A DNA stretch of 64,000 nucleotides from Streptomyces hygroscopicus (GTDB taxonomy: Bacteria > Actinomycetota > Actinomycetes > Streptomycetales > Streptomycetaceae), in contig CP018627.1 of assembly GCA_002021875.1 (NCBI GenBank), forward strand, positions 310,001 through 374,000, in the 5' to 3' direction. How positions within the stretch are numbered: the first letter of the stretch is position 1; each line of letters begins with the position of its first letter. Positions 44,549 to 53,337 of the stretch are shown one piece after another. The position numbers and the translations under genes were made by a program. Under the pieces are notes generated by a model. That model made no database searches. It saw only the letters and a list, made by a program, of their open reading frames with translations, and had not been told where the DNA came from.

Positions 44549-45372
44549 CCGGCCACCCGGGAGTCCGGGCGCCGTGGCGGACCCGGCTGGGCCAGGTCCT
44601 GTGGGGCGCGGTCCTCGTCGCGCTCTATCTGTTCCTACTCGCGCCGATCCTCGTGGTGCTGGTGGAGTCCTTCGACAACGCGACCTATCTGCGCTTTCCG
44701 CCCGAGGGGTTCACGTTCGACGCCTACCGGCAGGTGTTCGGCAACGCCGCGTTCCGCACCGGAATCCAGGTCAGCGCCGTCACGGCCGCGGCGACCGCGC
44801 TGCTGGCCCTGGTGGCGGGGGTGCCGGCGGCGCTCGCGCTGACCAGGCTGCGGTTCCGCGGGCGGGCGGCCGTCGAGGCGGCGTTCCTGTCGCCGCTGCT
44901 GGTCCCGCACATCGTGCTGGGCCTGGCGCTGCTGCTGATCCTGGCGCCGATCCCGCTCACCGACACCTACCCCGGCCTGATCGTGGCCCATCTCGGTGTG
45001 ACCGTGCCCTATGTCGTGCGCACCGTCTCGGCGGCGCTGGCCTCCGCCGACCCGCGGGCGGAGGAGGCGGCCCGGACGCTGGGCGCGAGCGGGTTCACCG
45101 CGTTCCGGCGCATCACGCTGCCCGTGATCCGGCCGGGCCTGTTCTCGGGCGGCGTCATCGCCTTCCTGCTGTCCTTCGACGAGACGGTGATCTCGCTGTT
45201 CGTCTCCGGGCAGAACACCGTGCCGCTGCCGGTCGCCGTCCTCCAGTACGTCGAGTACCGCAGCGATCCGTCGGTCGCCTCGCTGTCGGTCCTGCTCGTC
45301 CTGTTGTCCGTGGTCGTGGTGGTCGCTGTGGAGCGCGGGATCGGCCTGCGCCGCTCCCTGCGCTCCGGCTGA
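44545..45372 (+). CDS. ABC importer permease, PotC/PotI type
   Basis: Permease of 275 residues with about six membrane helices and the EAA loop EEAARTLGASGFTAFRRITL P near 175. The segment FDNATYLRFPPEGFTFDAY after the first helix is characteristic of PotC-like permeases. ATG at 44545 overlaps the previous stop; AGGAGG precedes. Confidence 0.92.
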   Translation: MTGHPGVRAPWRTRLGQVLWGAVLVALYLFLLAPILVVLVESFDNATYLRFPPEGFTFDAYRQVFGNAAFRTGIQVSAVTAAATALLALVAGVPAALALTRLRFRGRAAVEAAFLSPLLVPHIVLGLALLLILAPIPLTDTYPGLIVAHLGVTVPYVVRTVSAALASADPRAEEAARTLGASGFTAFRRITLPVIRPGLFSGGVIAFLLSFDETVISLFVSGQNTVPLPVAVLQYVEYRSDPSVASLSVLLVLLSVVVVVAVERGIGLRRSLRSG

Positions 45373-45407
45373 CGTCCTCGTCCCCTCACCTTTCAAGGAG
45401 TTCCACC

Positions 45408-46430
45408 GTGTCCCTCGACACAGCCGCCCTGCACCACGACAGTGTGGTCTTCAACGCCCTCGACTGCACCCCGTTGGCCTGGGCGGACGAGACGTACCTC
45501 GGCAAGCTGGCCGCCTCCGGGGTCACGGCGCTCAACCACGCGGTGTCCATCTCCCAGGATTACGACGCCGCGGCCGCCGCCCTGGTCGGATGGCAGCGGC
45601 GCCTGGCCGAGACCCGGGGGCGGCTGTTCCAGGCATACGGCCTCGAGGACGTGGCGCGGGCCAAGGCAGACGGCTCCATCGCCTGGTTCGCCGGATTCGA
45701 GGACAGCAAGCCGGTCGGCGAGGACCTGTGGCGGCTGGCGGCCTTCCACCAGATGGGTCTGCGGTTCATGGGGCTCACCTACCAGAACCGGAATTTCGCG
45801 GCCGACGGCAGCGGGGAGAGCGCCAACGGCGGGCTGAGCCGCTTCGGCCGTGCGCTGGTCAAGGAGTGCAACCGGCTCGGGGTCGTCCTCGACCTGTCGC
45901 ACACCGGGGAGCGTTCCACGCTGGAGACCATCGAACTGTCCGACAAGCCGGTTCTGGTCACCCATGCGGGGCTGACCCATTTCGTCGACAGCCCGCGCAA
46001 CAAGAGCGACGTGGTGGTACGTGAACTGGCGGCGCGCGGCGGGGTGTTCGGGCTGGCGGCCAAGTCCGGTTTCCTGGACCCGGACGGTCTGACCCGCCGC
46101 CCGAGCGCGCAGGTCTTCGCGGACAACATCGACTATCTGGTCGAGCTGGTCGGCATCGACCATGTCATCGTCGGCACCGACGTCGGCGACGAGCGCAAGT
46201 ACTCCCGTGAGGGCATGGCGCGGGTGCGCCGCCTGTACCCCGAGATCCCCATGGCCGGGGAGGACCTGGACCTGGACCGCCTGCACCCCGAGGGCATGGG
46301 CACCCCGGCCGATCTGCCCGTCATCACCGAACTGCTGGTGGACCGCGGCTACACCGCCGCGGACATTGTCAAGGTCCTCGGCGGCAACCTTCAGCGGACC
46401 CTCGCCGGCATCTGGGACACGGCGGCATGA
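45408..46430 (+). CDS. Membrane-dipeptidase family (peptidase M19) amidohydrolase, divergent metal site
   Basis: M19 hydrolase of 340 residues, family that splits dipeptides or related amides with two zinc ions. Ligands recognisable: Glu in WFAGFEDSKPVG, His in VVLDLSHTGERS, His in VLVTHAGLTHF, the Arg of DSPRN and Asp of IVGTDVGDERK. The first His-x-Asp motif (normally DGHND) reads FNALD, so the His is Ala17 while Asp19 is kept. Start GTG at 45408 follows CAAGGAG. It sits in an importer operon, so its substrate is probably the imported molecule or a peptide-like derivative of it. No signal peptide; cytoplasmic. Confidence 0.85.
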   Translation: MSLDTAALHHDSVVFNALDCTPLAWADETYLGKLAASGVTALNHAVSISQDYDAAAAALVGWQRRLAETRGRLFQAYGLEDVARAKADGSIAWFAGFEDSKPVGEDLWRLAAFHQMGLRFMGLTYQNRNFAADGSGESANGGLSRFGRALVKECNRLGVVLDLSHTGERSTLETIELSDKPVLVTHAGLTHFVDSPRNKSDVVVRELAARGGVFGLAAKSGFLDPDGLTRRPSAQVFADNIDYLVELVGIDHVIVGTDVGDERKYSREGMARVRRLYPEIPMAGEDLDLDRLHPEGMGTPADLPVITELLVDRGYTAADIVKVLGGNLQRTLAGIWDTAA

Positions 46431-48256
46431 CCGGACGTCCGGTGAGCATCGCCGTCGTGGGCGCCGGACCGCGCGGTACGGCCGTCCTGGAACGGCTGAT
46501 CGCGAACCTCGGCGACCGGGCAGCACGGCTGCACGTGGTGGAACCGCACCTGCCCGGCGCCGGCCGGGTGTGGGACCCCGGGCAGCCCGAGCACCTGCTG
46601 ATGAACACCCTCGCCGGACACGCCACCGCCTTCCCCGACCACAGTGTGCGGATGGCCGGGCCCGCCACCGAAGGGCCCGCCTTCCTCGACTGGGCGCGCG
46701 GCCACGCCCCGGGCCTGAACCCCTGGGACCATCCCGCACGCGCGCAGATGGGCCGCTATCTGGCCTGGGCGTACCGGCGCACGGTGGACTCGGCCGCCGG
46801 GAACGTCCACATCGTCCACCACTCGGTGCGGGCGGTGGCGCTCGACGAGGAGGACGCGGCGGCGGGCGGCCGGCTGCGCCTGGGGCTGGCCGACGGGACC
46901 ACTCTGCCGCTGGACGCGGTGGTCCTCGCCACCGGTCACACCGACCAGCGGACCGCGCCCGATCAGCTCGAACTCGCCTTCTGCGCACGGGAGTCGGGTC
47001 TGGTCCACCTGCCACCGGGTCAGCCGCACGAGGCGCGCCTCGATCTGCTGCCACCGGGCGAGCCGGTGCTGGTACGCGGTCTGGCGCTCAACTTCTTCGA
47101 TCACATGGCGCTGCTCACCGCCGGGCGCGGCGGCCGGTTCACCGGCGACGGTGACCGGCCGGCTTACGTTCCCTCCGGCCGCGAGCCGCACCTGATCGTC
47201 GGCTCGGGCCGAGGCGTACCGTACCTGGCCCGGGGCCAGGAGCCCGGCCGGATGCCCGCCGGACACACGCTGCGCCACTTCGACGGCGCCGCCGTCGGGC
47301 GGCTCGCCACGCGGCGGCCCGGCACCGTCGACTTCATGACCGAGGTGTGGCCGCTGATCGCCAAGGAGGCGGGCGCGGCCTGGTACCGGACACTGCTGGA
47401 GGTACGCCCCGGCGCCGTGCCCGCGCCCGGGTTCACCGAGCGATACGCGGCGGTGGTGCACGGGTCCGCGGCATGGTCGGCACTGCTCGACGAGGAGGTG
47501 CCCGACCCGGCCGACCGCTTCGACCTGTCGGCGCTCGACCGGCCGCTGGACGGCCTCCGGTTCGACGACAGCGCGGCGTTCGGTGACTGGCTGACCGGGC
47601 GGCTGCGCGCGGACCTGGACGCGGCCCGGGCGCCCGGGCGCAGCCCCGTGAAGGCCGCCGCGGCGGCGGTGGCCGCGGTGAAGGGGCAGGTCCGGCGGGT
47701 CGTTCTCGCCGGGGTGCTGAGTGGGCCGTCATATCGTGCGCTGGCGTGGTTCCGTGCCTTCGGCGCCCATCTGTCCAGCGGCCCGCCGGCCCGGCGGATC
47801 GCGGAACTGATCGCCCTCCATGACGCGGGCGTCGTGACGTTCCTCGGGGCCCGCCCGGAGGTGGCCGTGCGCCGGGACGACGGCGCCTTCCACGCCGTGT
47901 CCCCCACCACCGGCGGCCCTCCGGCTCGGGCACGCGCGCTGCTCGACGCGTGGCTGCCCGGCACGGACCTCGCGACCACCGCGGACCCGCTGCTGCGCGG
48001 CCTGCTCACCGCGGGTCTGGCCCGTCCGCACCGGGGCGGTGCCGCGGAGACGGCCACGGCCAGTGGCGCCCTGGACGTCGAACTGCCCGAGCACCGGGTG
48101 CGCCGCCCCGACGGCCGGCCGCACCGGCGGCTGTACGCGTTCGGGATCCCGACGGAGGGCATCCACTGGAACACCGCGATCGGCGCGCGGGCGCGCGCCG
48201 ACGCCGATCTGTTCCGCCACGCCGACACCATCGCCCGGGCCGCCCTCAGCCCTTGA
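46427..48256 (+). CDS. FAD/NAD(P)-binding oxidoreductase (FAD_NAD-binding family)
   Basis: Large flavoprotein-like protein of 609 residues. N-terminal dinucleotide fold IAVVGAGPRGTAVLERLIAN; a second part LDAVVLATGHTDQR is typical of the FAD/NAD(P)-binding PF13454 family; LALNFFDHMALLTAGRGGRF and ELPEHRVRRPDGRPHRRLYA, then FGIPTEGIHWNTAIGARARA follow. Start ATGA overlaps the dipeptidase stop. The family is related to hydroxylases and oxidases of amino acid derivatives but no reaction is established for this branch. It closes the operon. The 48,257-48,585 gap contains no supported gene. Confidence 0.82.
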   Translation: MTGRPVSIAVVGAGPRGTAVLERLIANLGDRAARLHVVEPHLPGAGRVWDPGQPEHLLMNTLAGHATAFPDHSVRMAGPATEGPAFLDWARGHAPGLNPWDHPARAQMGRYLAWAYRRTVDSAAGNVHIVHHSVRAVALDEEDAAAGGRLRLGLADGTTLPLDAVVLATGHTDQRTAPDQLELAFCARESGLVHLPPGQPHEARLDLLPPGEPVLVRGLALNFFDHMALLTAGRGGRFTGDGDRPAYVPSGREPHLIVGSGRGVPYLARGQEPGRMPAGHTLRHFDGAAVGRLATRRPGTVDFMTEVWPLIAKEAGAAWYRTLLEVRPGAVPAPGFTERYAAVVHGSAAWSALLDEEVPDPADRFDLSALDRPLDGLRFDDSAAFGDWLTGRLRADLDAARAPGRSPVKAAAAAVAAVKGQVRRVVLAGVLSGPSYRALAWFRAFGAHLSSGPPARRIAELIALHDAGVVTFLGARPEVAVRRDDGAFHAVSPTTGGPPARARALLDAWLPGTDLATTADPLLRGLLTAGLARPHRGGAAETATASGALDVELPEHRVRRPDGRPHRRLYAFGIPTEGIHWNTAIGARARADADLFRHADTIARAALSP

Positions 48257-48585
48257 CGACTCCCGCCGGGAGCCGGATCGTGCACCCGCGCACGGGTGAT
48301 GTGGTGCGCGTGGGACATCTGGCCGGGCCGCCCGTCCAGCCAGATGGTTCGGCGCCCGGCCCGGCATGCCCTGACCTCCGGGAAGTCTGTCCGCGGTTGT
48401 TCGTGGTCGCGATCGCGGCGGTGTTCTTCCTCATGCGCCGCCGTGGTGACGCCCGGTCATAGCCGGAAGTTCGGAGAGCCGCGGATACCTCGTCCACGTC
48501 CCCGGCCGACTCGGCCGACGCGTCGCTCAGCCGAGGTGGTCGAGGGTCCAGCGGGTGACCACGGTGTCCGCGGTCGTCGCCGTGA

Positions 48586-49053
48586 TCAGGACGGGTCCTC
48601 GTCCAGCTTCTCCACCACGCGCTCGGAGACCTGCGCCAGCGTCCGCAGCTCCGCCGGCGTGATGTGGTCGAGGAACAGAGCGCGGACCGCCTCCACGTGA
48701 CGGGGGGCAGCGGCCTCGATCATCGCGCGCCCCTCGTCCGTGATCACGACGAACGCGCCACGCCCATCCTCGGCGCACTCGTCCCGGACCACCAGCCCCC
48801 GCTTCACCATGCGGGCGATGTGATGGGACATCCGGCTCTTTTCCCACTCCAGCGCCCGGGCAAGATCCAGAATCCTCCGCCGCCCGTCCGGTACGTCCGT
48901 CAGCTCGACCAGCACTCCGAAGTCCGCGGCCGACACATTCGACTCCGTCTGCAACGAGCGCGACAACCGGGCCCGGAGCCTGTCATGCAACCGGATGAAG
49001 CTCCGCCATGCGCACTGCTCCTCTGGCGTCAGCCATCGCACCGTCTCTTCCAT
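48586..49053 (-). CDS. MarR family transcriptional regulator
   Basis: Regulator of 155 residues with the winged helix ILDLARALEWEKSRMSHHIA and MVKRGLVVRDECAEDGRGAF VVITDEGRAM. The ATG at 49051-49053 has no Shine-Dalgarno; a -10-like TACACT ends 7 nt before it, so the message is probably leaderless. Divergent from the flavin operon at 49,217, which it most likely represses. MarR proteins commonly respond to aromatic or oxidising compounds, in line with the operon's redox enzymes. Confidence 0.88.
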   Translation of the reverse strand: MEETVRWLTPEEQCAWRSFIRLHDRLRARLSRSLQTESNVSAADFGVLVELTDVPDGRRRILDLARALEWEKSRMSHHIARMVKRGLVVRDECAEDGRGAFVVITDEGRAMIEAAAPRHVEAVRALFLDHITPAELRTLAQVSERVVEKLDEDPS

Positions 49054-49072
49054 GGGAGAAAGTGTAAACGTA

Positions 49073-49086
49073 GGTGATAGTTCACC
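49073..49086. promoter_or_regulatory. Dyad in the MarR-LLM intergenic region
   Basis: GGTGATAGTTCACC, arms GGTGA/TCACC around TAGT, lies 20 nt upstream of the MarR start, at the position expected for a MarR operator; an AT-rich stretch near 49,140-49,175 probably holds the plus-strand promoter. Confidence 0.45.
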
Positions 49087-49216
49087 GAACACCCACACGG
49101 ACCCCGACGGGCCCGACCTCACACCGAACCACCTGCTTGGTAGACATATCAATTACATTGGCTCGATGATTGACACGCCAACCAGATCCCCTCGGGGAGC
49201 GCACCAGGAGAGGTCC

Positions 49217-50266
49217 ATGACGGCCACAGCCTTCGAAGTGGGACTCAACTCGTTCGGCGAGGTCGCGACCGACGGCGACCGGCCGCTGAGCGACGCCGAG
49301 ACCGTTCGCCTTCTCGTCGAGGAGGCCAAGCTCGCCGAAGCGGCCGGGCTCGACGTGTTCAGCCTCGGCGAGCACTACCGCCCAGGCCATACAGACAGCG
49401 CCACTCCCGTCCTGCTCGCCGCGATCGCCACCGCGACGGATGGCATCCGGCTCGGCACCTCGGTCACCGTACTGAGCACGAACGATCCGGTACGGCTGTA
49501 CCAGGAGTTCTCCACCTTGGACGCCGTCTCGAACGGCCGCGCCCAGCTCGTGCTGGGGCGGGCGTCGGCCACCGAGTCGTTCCCACTGTTCGGCTATGAC
49601 CTCGCCGACTACGAAGAGCTGTTCGAGGAGAAGCTGGATCTGTTCCTGCGGCTCCAGCGCGAGGAGGCGGTGACCTGGTCGGGCAGGTTCCGGCCCCCGC
49701 TCGTCGAGCAGCTACTGCACCCCCGGATGCCGCCCGGTGGCATTCCCACCTGGATCGGTGTGGGCGGCAGCCCGAACTCCGTGGTGCGCGCGGCCCGCTA
49801 CGGGCTGCCGCTCATGCTCGCCATCATCGGCGGCCGCCCCCAGCGCTTCGCCGGCCACGTCGAGCTCTACCACCGCACACTCGAGCAGTACGGGCACGCT
49901 GGGCAGCCGGTCGCCCAGCACTCGCTGGGGCTCGTCGCGGACACCGACGAGGAGGCGGTCGAGACCTGGTGGCGGTACTGGCAGCCGACCGTCGCCCGGC
50001 TGGCTCAGGAGCGTGGGTTCTACAAACCGACCCGCGAGCGCTACGAGGCGGAGATCGAGACGGGCGCTCTTTTCGTCGGCTCGCCCGAGACCGTCGCCCG
50101 CAAGATCGCCACAGTGGCCCGCGATCTGCGCCTGAGCCGTTTCGACCTCAAGTACGACGTCATGAATCTGCCCCGCGAAGCCCGTGCCCGCTCGATCGAG
50201 CTGCTGGGCCGCGAGGTCGCCCCGCGCGTGAGGGAACTGCTTGCGAAGGAGCCCATCCATGTCTGA
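49217..50266 (+). CDS. LLM class flavin-dependent monooxygenase (first of tandem pair)
   Basis: Luciferase-like monooxygenase of 349 residues. EVGLNSFGEVATDGD, AAGLDVFSLGEHYRPGH, GIRLGTSVTVLSTNDPVRLY QEF, RAQLVLGRASATESFPLFGY and PTWIGVGGSPNSVVRAARYG are the typical Atu2307/SP_0267-like family elements. ATG at 49217 follows AGGAGAGG. It shares about half of its motifs word for word with the next gene, so the pair arose by tandem duplication. Reduced flavin is probably supplied by the FMN reductase at the end of the operon. Confidence 0.9.
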   Translation: MTATAFEVGLNSFGEVATDGDRPLSDAETVRLLVEEAKLAEAAGLDVFSLGEHYRPGHTDSATPVLLAAIATATDGIRLGTSVTVLSTNDPVRLYQEFSTLDAVSNGRAQLVLGRASATESFPLFGYDLADYEELFEEKLDLFLRLQREEAVTWSGRFRPPLVEQLLHPRMPPGGIPTWIGVGGSPNSVVRAARYGLPLMLAIIGGRPQRFAGHVELYHRTLEQYGHAGQPVAQHSLGLVADTDEEAVETWWRYWQPTVARLAQERGFYKPTRERYEAEIETGALFVGSPETVARKIATVARDLRLSRFDLKYDVMNLPREARARSIELLGREVAPRVRELLAKEPIHV

Positions 50267-51290
50267 TCTCGTCTTCGGACTGGACACGTTCGGCGATGTG
50301 CCGGAAGACGACTCCGGCAGAGCGGTCTCCGACGCCCGGGCCATCCGGCAGGTCCTCGACGAGGCCGTTCTCGCGGAGGAGACCGGTGTCGACGTCATCG
50401 CCCTCGGTGAACATCACCGCCCGGAGTTCGCGATCTCGTCCCCGGAGACCGTGCTCGCGGGCATCGCCACCCGCACCAGCCGTATCCGCCTGTCGTCCGG
50501 CGTGACCGTGCTGAGCTCGGACGACCCGGTCCGTGTGTTCCAACGGTTCGCGACCGTGGACGCACTGTCCAACGGCCGGGCCGAGGTCATCCTCGGGCGC
50601 GGCTCCTTCACCGAGTCGTTCCCCCTCTTCGGCTACGACCTCGCCGACTATGACGTGCTGTTCGAGGAGAAGATCGAGCTCTTCGCCGAACTCCTCGAGG
50701 AAAAGCCCGTCACCTGGAGCGGCACCAAGAGGGCCCCGCTGGAGAACGCCGATGTCTTCCCCAAGACCGAGTCAGGACATCTGACCACCTGGGTCGGTGT
50801 CGGCGGCACACCCCAGTCGGTCGTCCGCACCGCGCAGTACGGATTCCCGCTGATGATCGCCATCATCGGCGGCTCCCCACAGCGCTTCGCGCCCTACATC
50901 GACCTCTACCGCCGCGCCACCGACAAGTTCGGCACAACCGCTCATCCGGTCGGTATGCACTCCCCCGGCTTCATCGCCGACACGGACGAGGAGGCCCGCG
51001 AGCTGCACTGGCCGCACTACAAGGTCATCCGTGACCGCATCGGCGCGCTGCGAGGCTGGCCGCCCATCCGCAAGGAGGAGTACGAGGCCGAGATCGAGCA
51101 CGGCTCCCTCTACATCGGCTCGCCCGAGACCGTCGCCCGAAAGATGGCCCGCGCCATCGAGGCACTCGGCGTGGGCAGGTTCGACCTCATCTACACCACG
51201 GGCGCACAGCCGGTCAGCGCTCGCCTGCACGCCGTCGAGCTGTACGGCACCAAGGTGATCCCGATGGTCCGCGACATCCTCGCGGGCTGA
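50259..51290 (+). CDS. LLM class flavin-dependent monooxygenase (second of tandem pair)
   Basis: Paralogue of the previous gene, 343 residues: FGLDTFGDVPEDDSGRAVSD, VDVIALGEHHRPEFAISSPE, VILGRGSFTESFPLFGYDLA and TTWVGVGGTPQSVVRTAQYG. ATG at 50259 follows GAAGGAG and overlaps the previous stop by 8 nt. It may form a heterodimer with the first, as the LuxA/LuxB pair does; that is inference from tandem arrangement. Confidence 0.9.
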   Translation: MSDLVFGLDTFGDVPEDDSGRAVSDARAIRQVLDEAVLAEETGVDVIALGEHHRPEFAISSPETVLAGIATRTSRIRLSSGVTVLSSDDPVRVFQRFATVDALSNGRAEVILGRGSFTESFPLFGYDLADYDVLFEEKIELFAELLEEKPVTWSGTKRAPLENADVFPKTESGHLTTWVGVGGTPQSVVRTAQYGFPLMIAIIGGSPQRFAPYIDLYRRATDKFGTTAHPVGMHSPGFIADTDEEARELHWPHYKVIRDRIGALRGWPPIRKEEYEAEIEHGSLYIGSPETVARKMARAIEALGVGRFDLIYTTGAQPVSARLHAVELYGTKVIPMVRDILAG

Positions 51291-51308
51291 CGCACGAACG
51301 GAGAAGAC

Positions 51309-52013
51309 ATGCACACCACCGCAGTGCGTACCGTCGGCATCCTGGGGGCGGGAAAGGTCGGCACCGTGCTCGCACGGCTGGCCCTGACGGCCGGCCATCG
51401 CGTGCTCATCGCCGGATCGGGCGATCCCGCGAAGATCGCCCTCACCATCGAAGTCCTGACCCCCGGCGCGGCCGCGGTGACCGCCGAGGAGGCCGCGACG
51501 AAGGCGGACATCGTCGTCCTGGCGCTTCCGCTCGGCAAGTACCGCGGTATTCCGGCCGAAGTGCTGCGCGGGAAGCTCGTCATCGACGCGATGAACTACT
51601 GGTGGGAGGTCGACGGCGGCCGCGAGGACCTCACCGACCCGCTCACCTCCTCGAGCGAGATCGTGCAGGCGTACCTGGCGGGAGCGCGCGTGGTCAAAGC
51701 GTTCAACCACATGGGCTACCACGACCTCGAGGACGGCGCCCGGCCCGCGGGCACGCCGGACCGCAAGGCGATCGCGATCGCCGGGGACGATCCGGACGAC
51801 CTCGCCACCGTGGCGCGCCTCGTCGACGCCCTCGGCTTCGACCCCGTCACGGCCGGAGGGCTGGCCGAAGGCGTACGCCTCGAACCGGGAACGGAGCCTT
51901 TCGGTGCCAACGTCGGCGCCGCGGAGCTGCGCGCGATGCTCAACCGCTTCCCTCAGTCGGAGCGCGGACGGGCCGTGATCAGCGCACGGACCTCGGCCGA
52001 ACGCGCGGCCTGA
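51309..52013 (+). CDS. NADPH-dependent F420 reductase-like dinucleotide-binding protein
   Basis: Rossmann-fold protein of 234 residues: [20 protein letters not shown] with [47 protein letters not shown] and [17 protein letters not shown] are the hallmarks of the NPDPH:F420 oxidoreductase/Fno-like family. It probably moves hydride between NADP and F420 or flavin for the neighbouring monooxygenases. ATG at 51309 follows ACGGAGAAG. Confidence 0.85.
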   Translation: MHTTAVRTVGILGAGKVGTVLARLALTAGHRVLIAGSGDPAKIALTIEVLTPGAAAVTAEEAATKADIVVLALPLGKYRGIPAEVLRGKLVIDAMNYWWEVDGGREDLTDPLTSSSEIVQAYLAGARVVKAFNHMGYHDLEDGARPAGTPDRKAIAIAGDDPDDLATVARLVDALGFDPVTAGGLAEGVRLEPGTEPFGANVGAAELRAMLNRFPQSERGRAVISARTSAERAA

Positions 52014-52149
52014 CCCAGCTCGCCGAAATTATGGATTGATAGGTTGACGCGTCATCTACCTTCTTTTGCATTGGATGACAGTTCAACTATTTCCCTGTGG
52101 GCCCGCCGGAGGGTTCCGCACCACCCGATCACCAGAGGTATCTGTACCT

Positions 52150-52527
52150 GTGAACGTCACCTTGTGGGCTGTCGCGGCCCTGCTCGCCCTGGTCTACCTC
52201 GGAGCCGGCGCTGCCAAGCTCGCTCAGCCGAAGGAGAAGCTCCTGGCCAGCCCGTCCATGGGCTGGGCCGAGGACTTCCCGCCAGGGGCGATCAAGACGA
52301 TCGGTCTGCTCGAGGCCCTCGGCGCGATCGGGCTGATTCTGCCCGCAGCGGTCGGCATGGCCCCGGCGCTGGTCCCGCTGGCCGCTTCCGGCCTGGGGCT
52401 GATCATGTTCGGCGCCGCGATCACCCACGGCCGGCGCGGGGAGGCCAAGTCGGTCGCCGTGAACGTGGTGCTGCTGGCGCTGACCGTTTTCGTGGCCTGG
52501 GGCCGATTCGGATCCCACTCGTTCTGA
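52150..52527 (+). CDS. DoxX-like membrane protein
   Basis: Small membrane protein of 125 residues with four helices (for example LWAVAALLALVYLGAGAAKL, and AVNVVLLALTVFVAWGRFG at the end). GAAKLAQPKEKLLASPSMGW is a DoxX-family signature. GTG at 52150 follows AGAGG; a -35/-10-like pair TTGACG-N17-TGCATT lies upstream inside the 136-nt gap, so it may have its own promoter as well. DoxX proteins are associated with quinone or thiol redox complexes. Confidence 0.8.
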   Translation: MNVTLWAVAALLALVYLGAGAAKLAQPKEKLLASPSMGWAEDFPPGAIKTIGLLEALGAIGLILPAAVGMAPALVPLAASGLGLIMFGAAITHGRRGEAKSVAVNVVLLALTVFVAWGRFGSHSF

Positions 52528-52614
52528 CGGCACCCGCAGGAGAACCGCGCGCTTCCTGAACACCGGTTCAGGGCCCCGTAACAACCCGGAACACCGCACC
52601 GATAAGGACACCCC

Positions 52615-53178
52615 ATGACCAGGATCGGCATCATCCTCGGCAGTACACGCCCCAACCGCAATGGCGAGCAGGTGGCCCAGTGGGTCCACGGCATCGCCTC
52701 CCAGCGCGGCGACACCGAGTTCGAACTCGTCGACCTGCGTGACTACCCGCTGCCGCATCTGGACGAGCCGCTGCCCCCGACGATGGGCCAGTACCAGGGG
52801 GAGCACACGAAGAAATGGGCGGCGAAGATCGCCTCCTTCGACGGGTTCGTCTTCGTCACCCCGGAGTACAACCACAGCACATCCGGCGTGCTCAAGAACG
52901 CCATCGACTACCTGTACGCGGAGTGGAACAACAAGGCGGTCGGTTTCGTCTCGTACGGCGGGGTCGGCGGGGCCCGGGCCGTGGAGCATCTGCGGCTCGT
53001 CGTCGGCGAGTTGCAGATGGCCGACGTCCGTCAGCAGGTGGCGCTCTCGCTGATCACCGAGTTCGAGAACTTCAGCGTCTTCAAGCCCGGCGACTACAAC
53101 GTGGCCGGGCTCAACACCCTGCTCGACCAGGTGGTCGCCTGGAGCGAAGCCCTGGCGCCGCTCCGCGCCGCCGCCTGA
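52615..53178 (+). CDS. NADPH-dependent FMN reductase
   Basis: Flavodoxin-fold reductase of 187 residues: ILGSTRPNRNGEQVAQWVHG binds the FMN phosphate, FVTPEYNHSTSGVLKNAIDY is the family motif, and VSYGGVGGARAVEHLRLVVG follows. It reduces FMN or quinones with NADPH and would feed the two LLM monooxygenases of the same operon. ATG at 52615 follows AAGGACACCCC. Confidence 0.92.
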   Translation: MTRIGIILGSTRPNRNGEQVAQWVHGIASQRGDTEFELVDLRDYPLPHLDEPLPPTMGQYQGEHTKKWAAKIASFDGFVFVTPEYNHSTSGVLKNAIDYLYAEWNNKAVGFVSYGGVGGARAVEHLRLVVGELQMADVRQQVALSLITEFENFSVFKPGDYNVAGLNTLLDQVVAWSEALAPLRAAA

Positions 53179-53194
53179 ACCGCCTCGGGCGCAG

Positions 53195-53216
53195 CCGGAC
53201 CCGCCTCCGGGTCCGG
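53195..53216 (+). terminator. Terminator of the flavin operon
   Basis: Perfect 8-bp stem CCGGACCC / GGGTCCGG with a 6-nt loop, 17 nt after the FMN reductase stop. Confidence 0.7.
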
Positions 53217-53337
53217 CACCCGAAACCCGACGGCCCCCCTGCTTCCGCGGCTTGGCCTCGCCGACCTTGATCTTGGGCTTGTGGTCCGCACCCCCGTACG
53301 CGGCGAAGCCGGATTGGGACTCGAGGAGCAACCGCCC

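Noticed and set aside
48257..48585. Hydrophobic end LFVVAIAAVFFLMRRRGDARS in the gap after the flavoprotein
   Set aside because: No start codon with ribosome site and no support that it is translated.
53179..53337. Minus-strand stretch LLESQSGFAAYGGADHKPKI downstream of TetR
   Set aside because: Short, no start, no recognised family; falls between two terminated genes.
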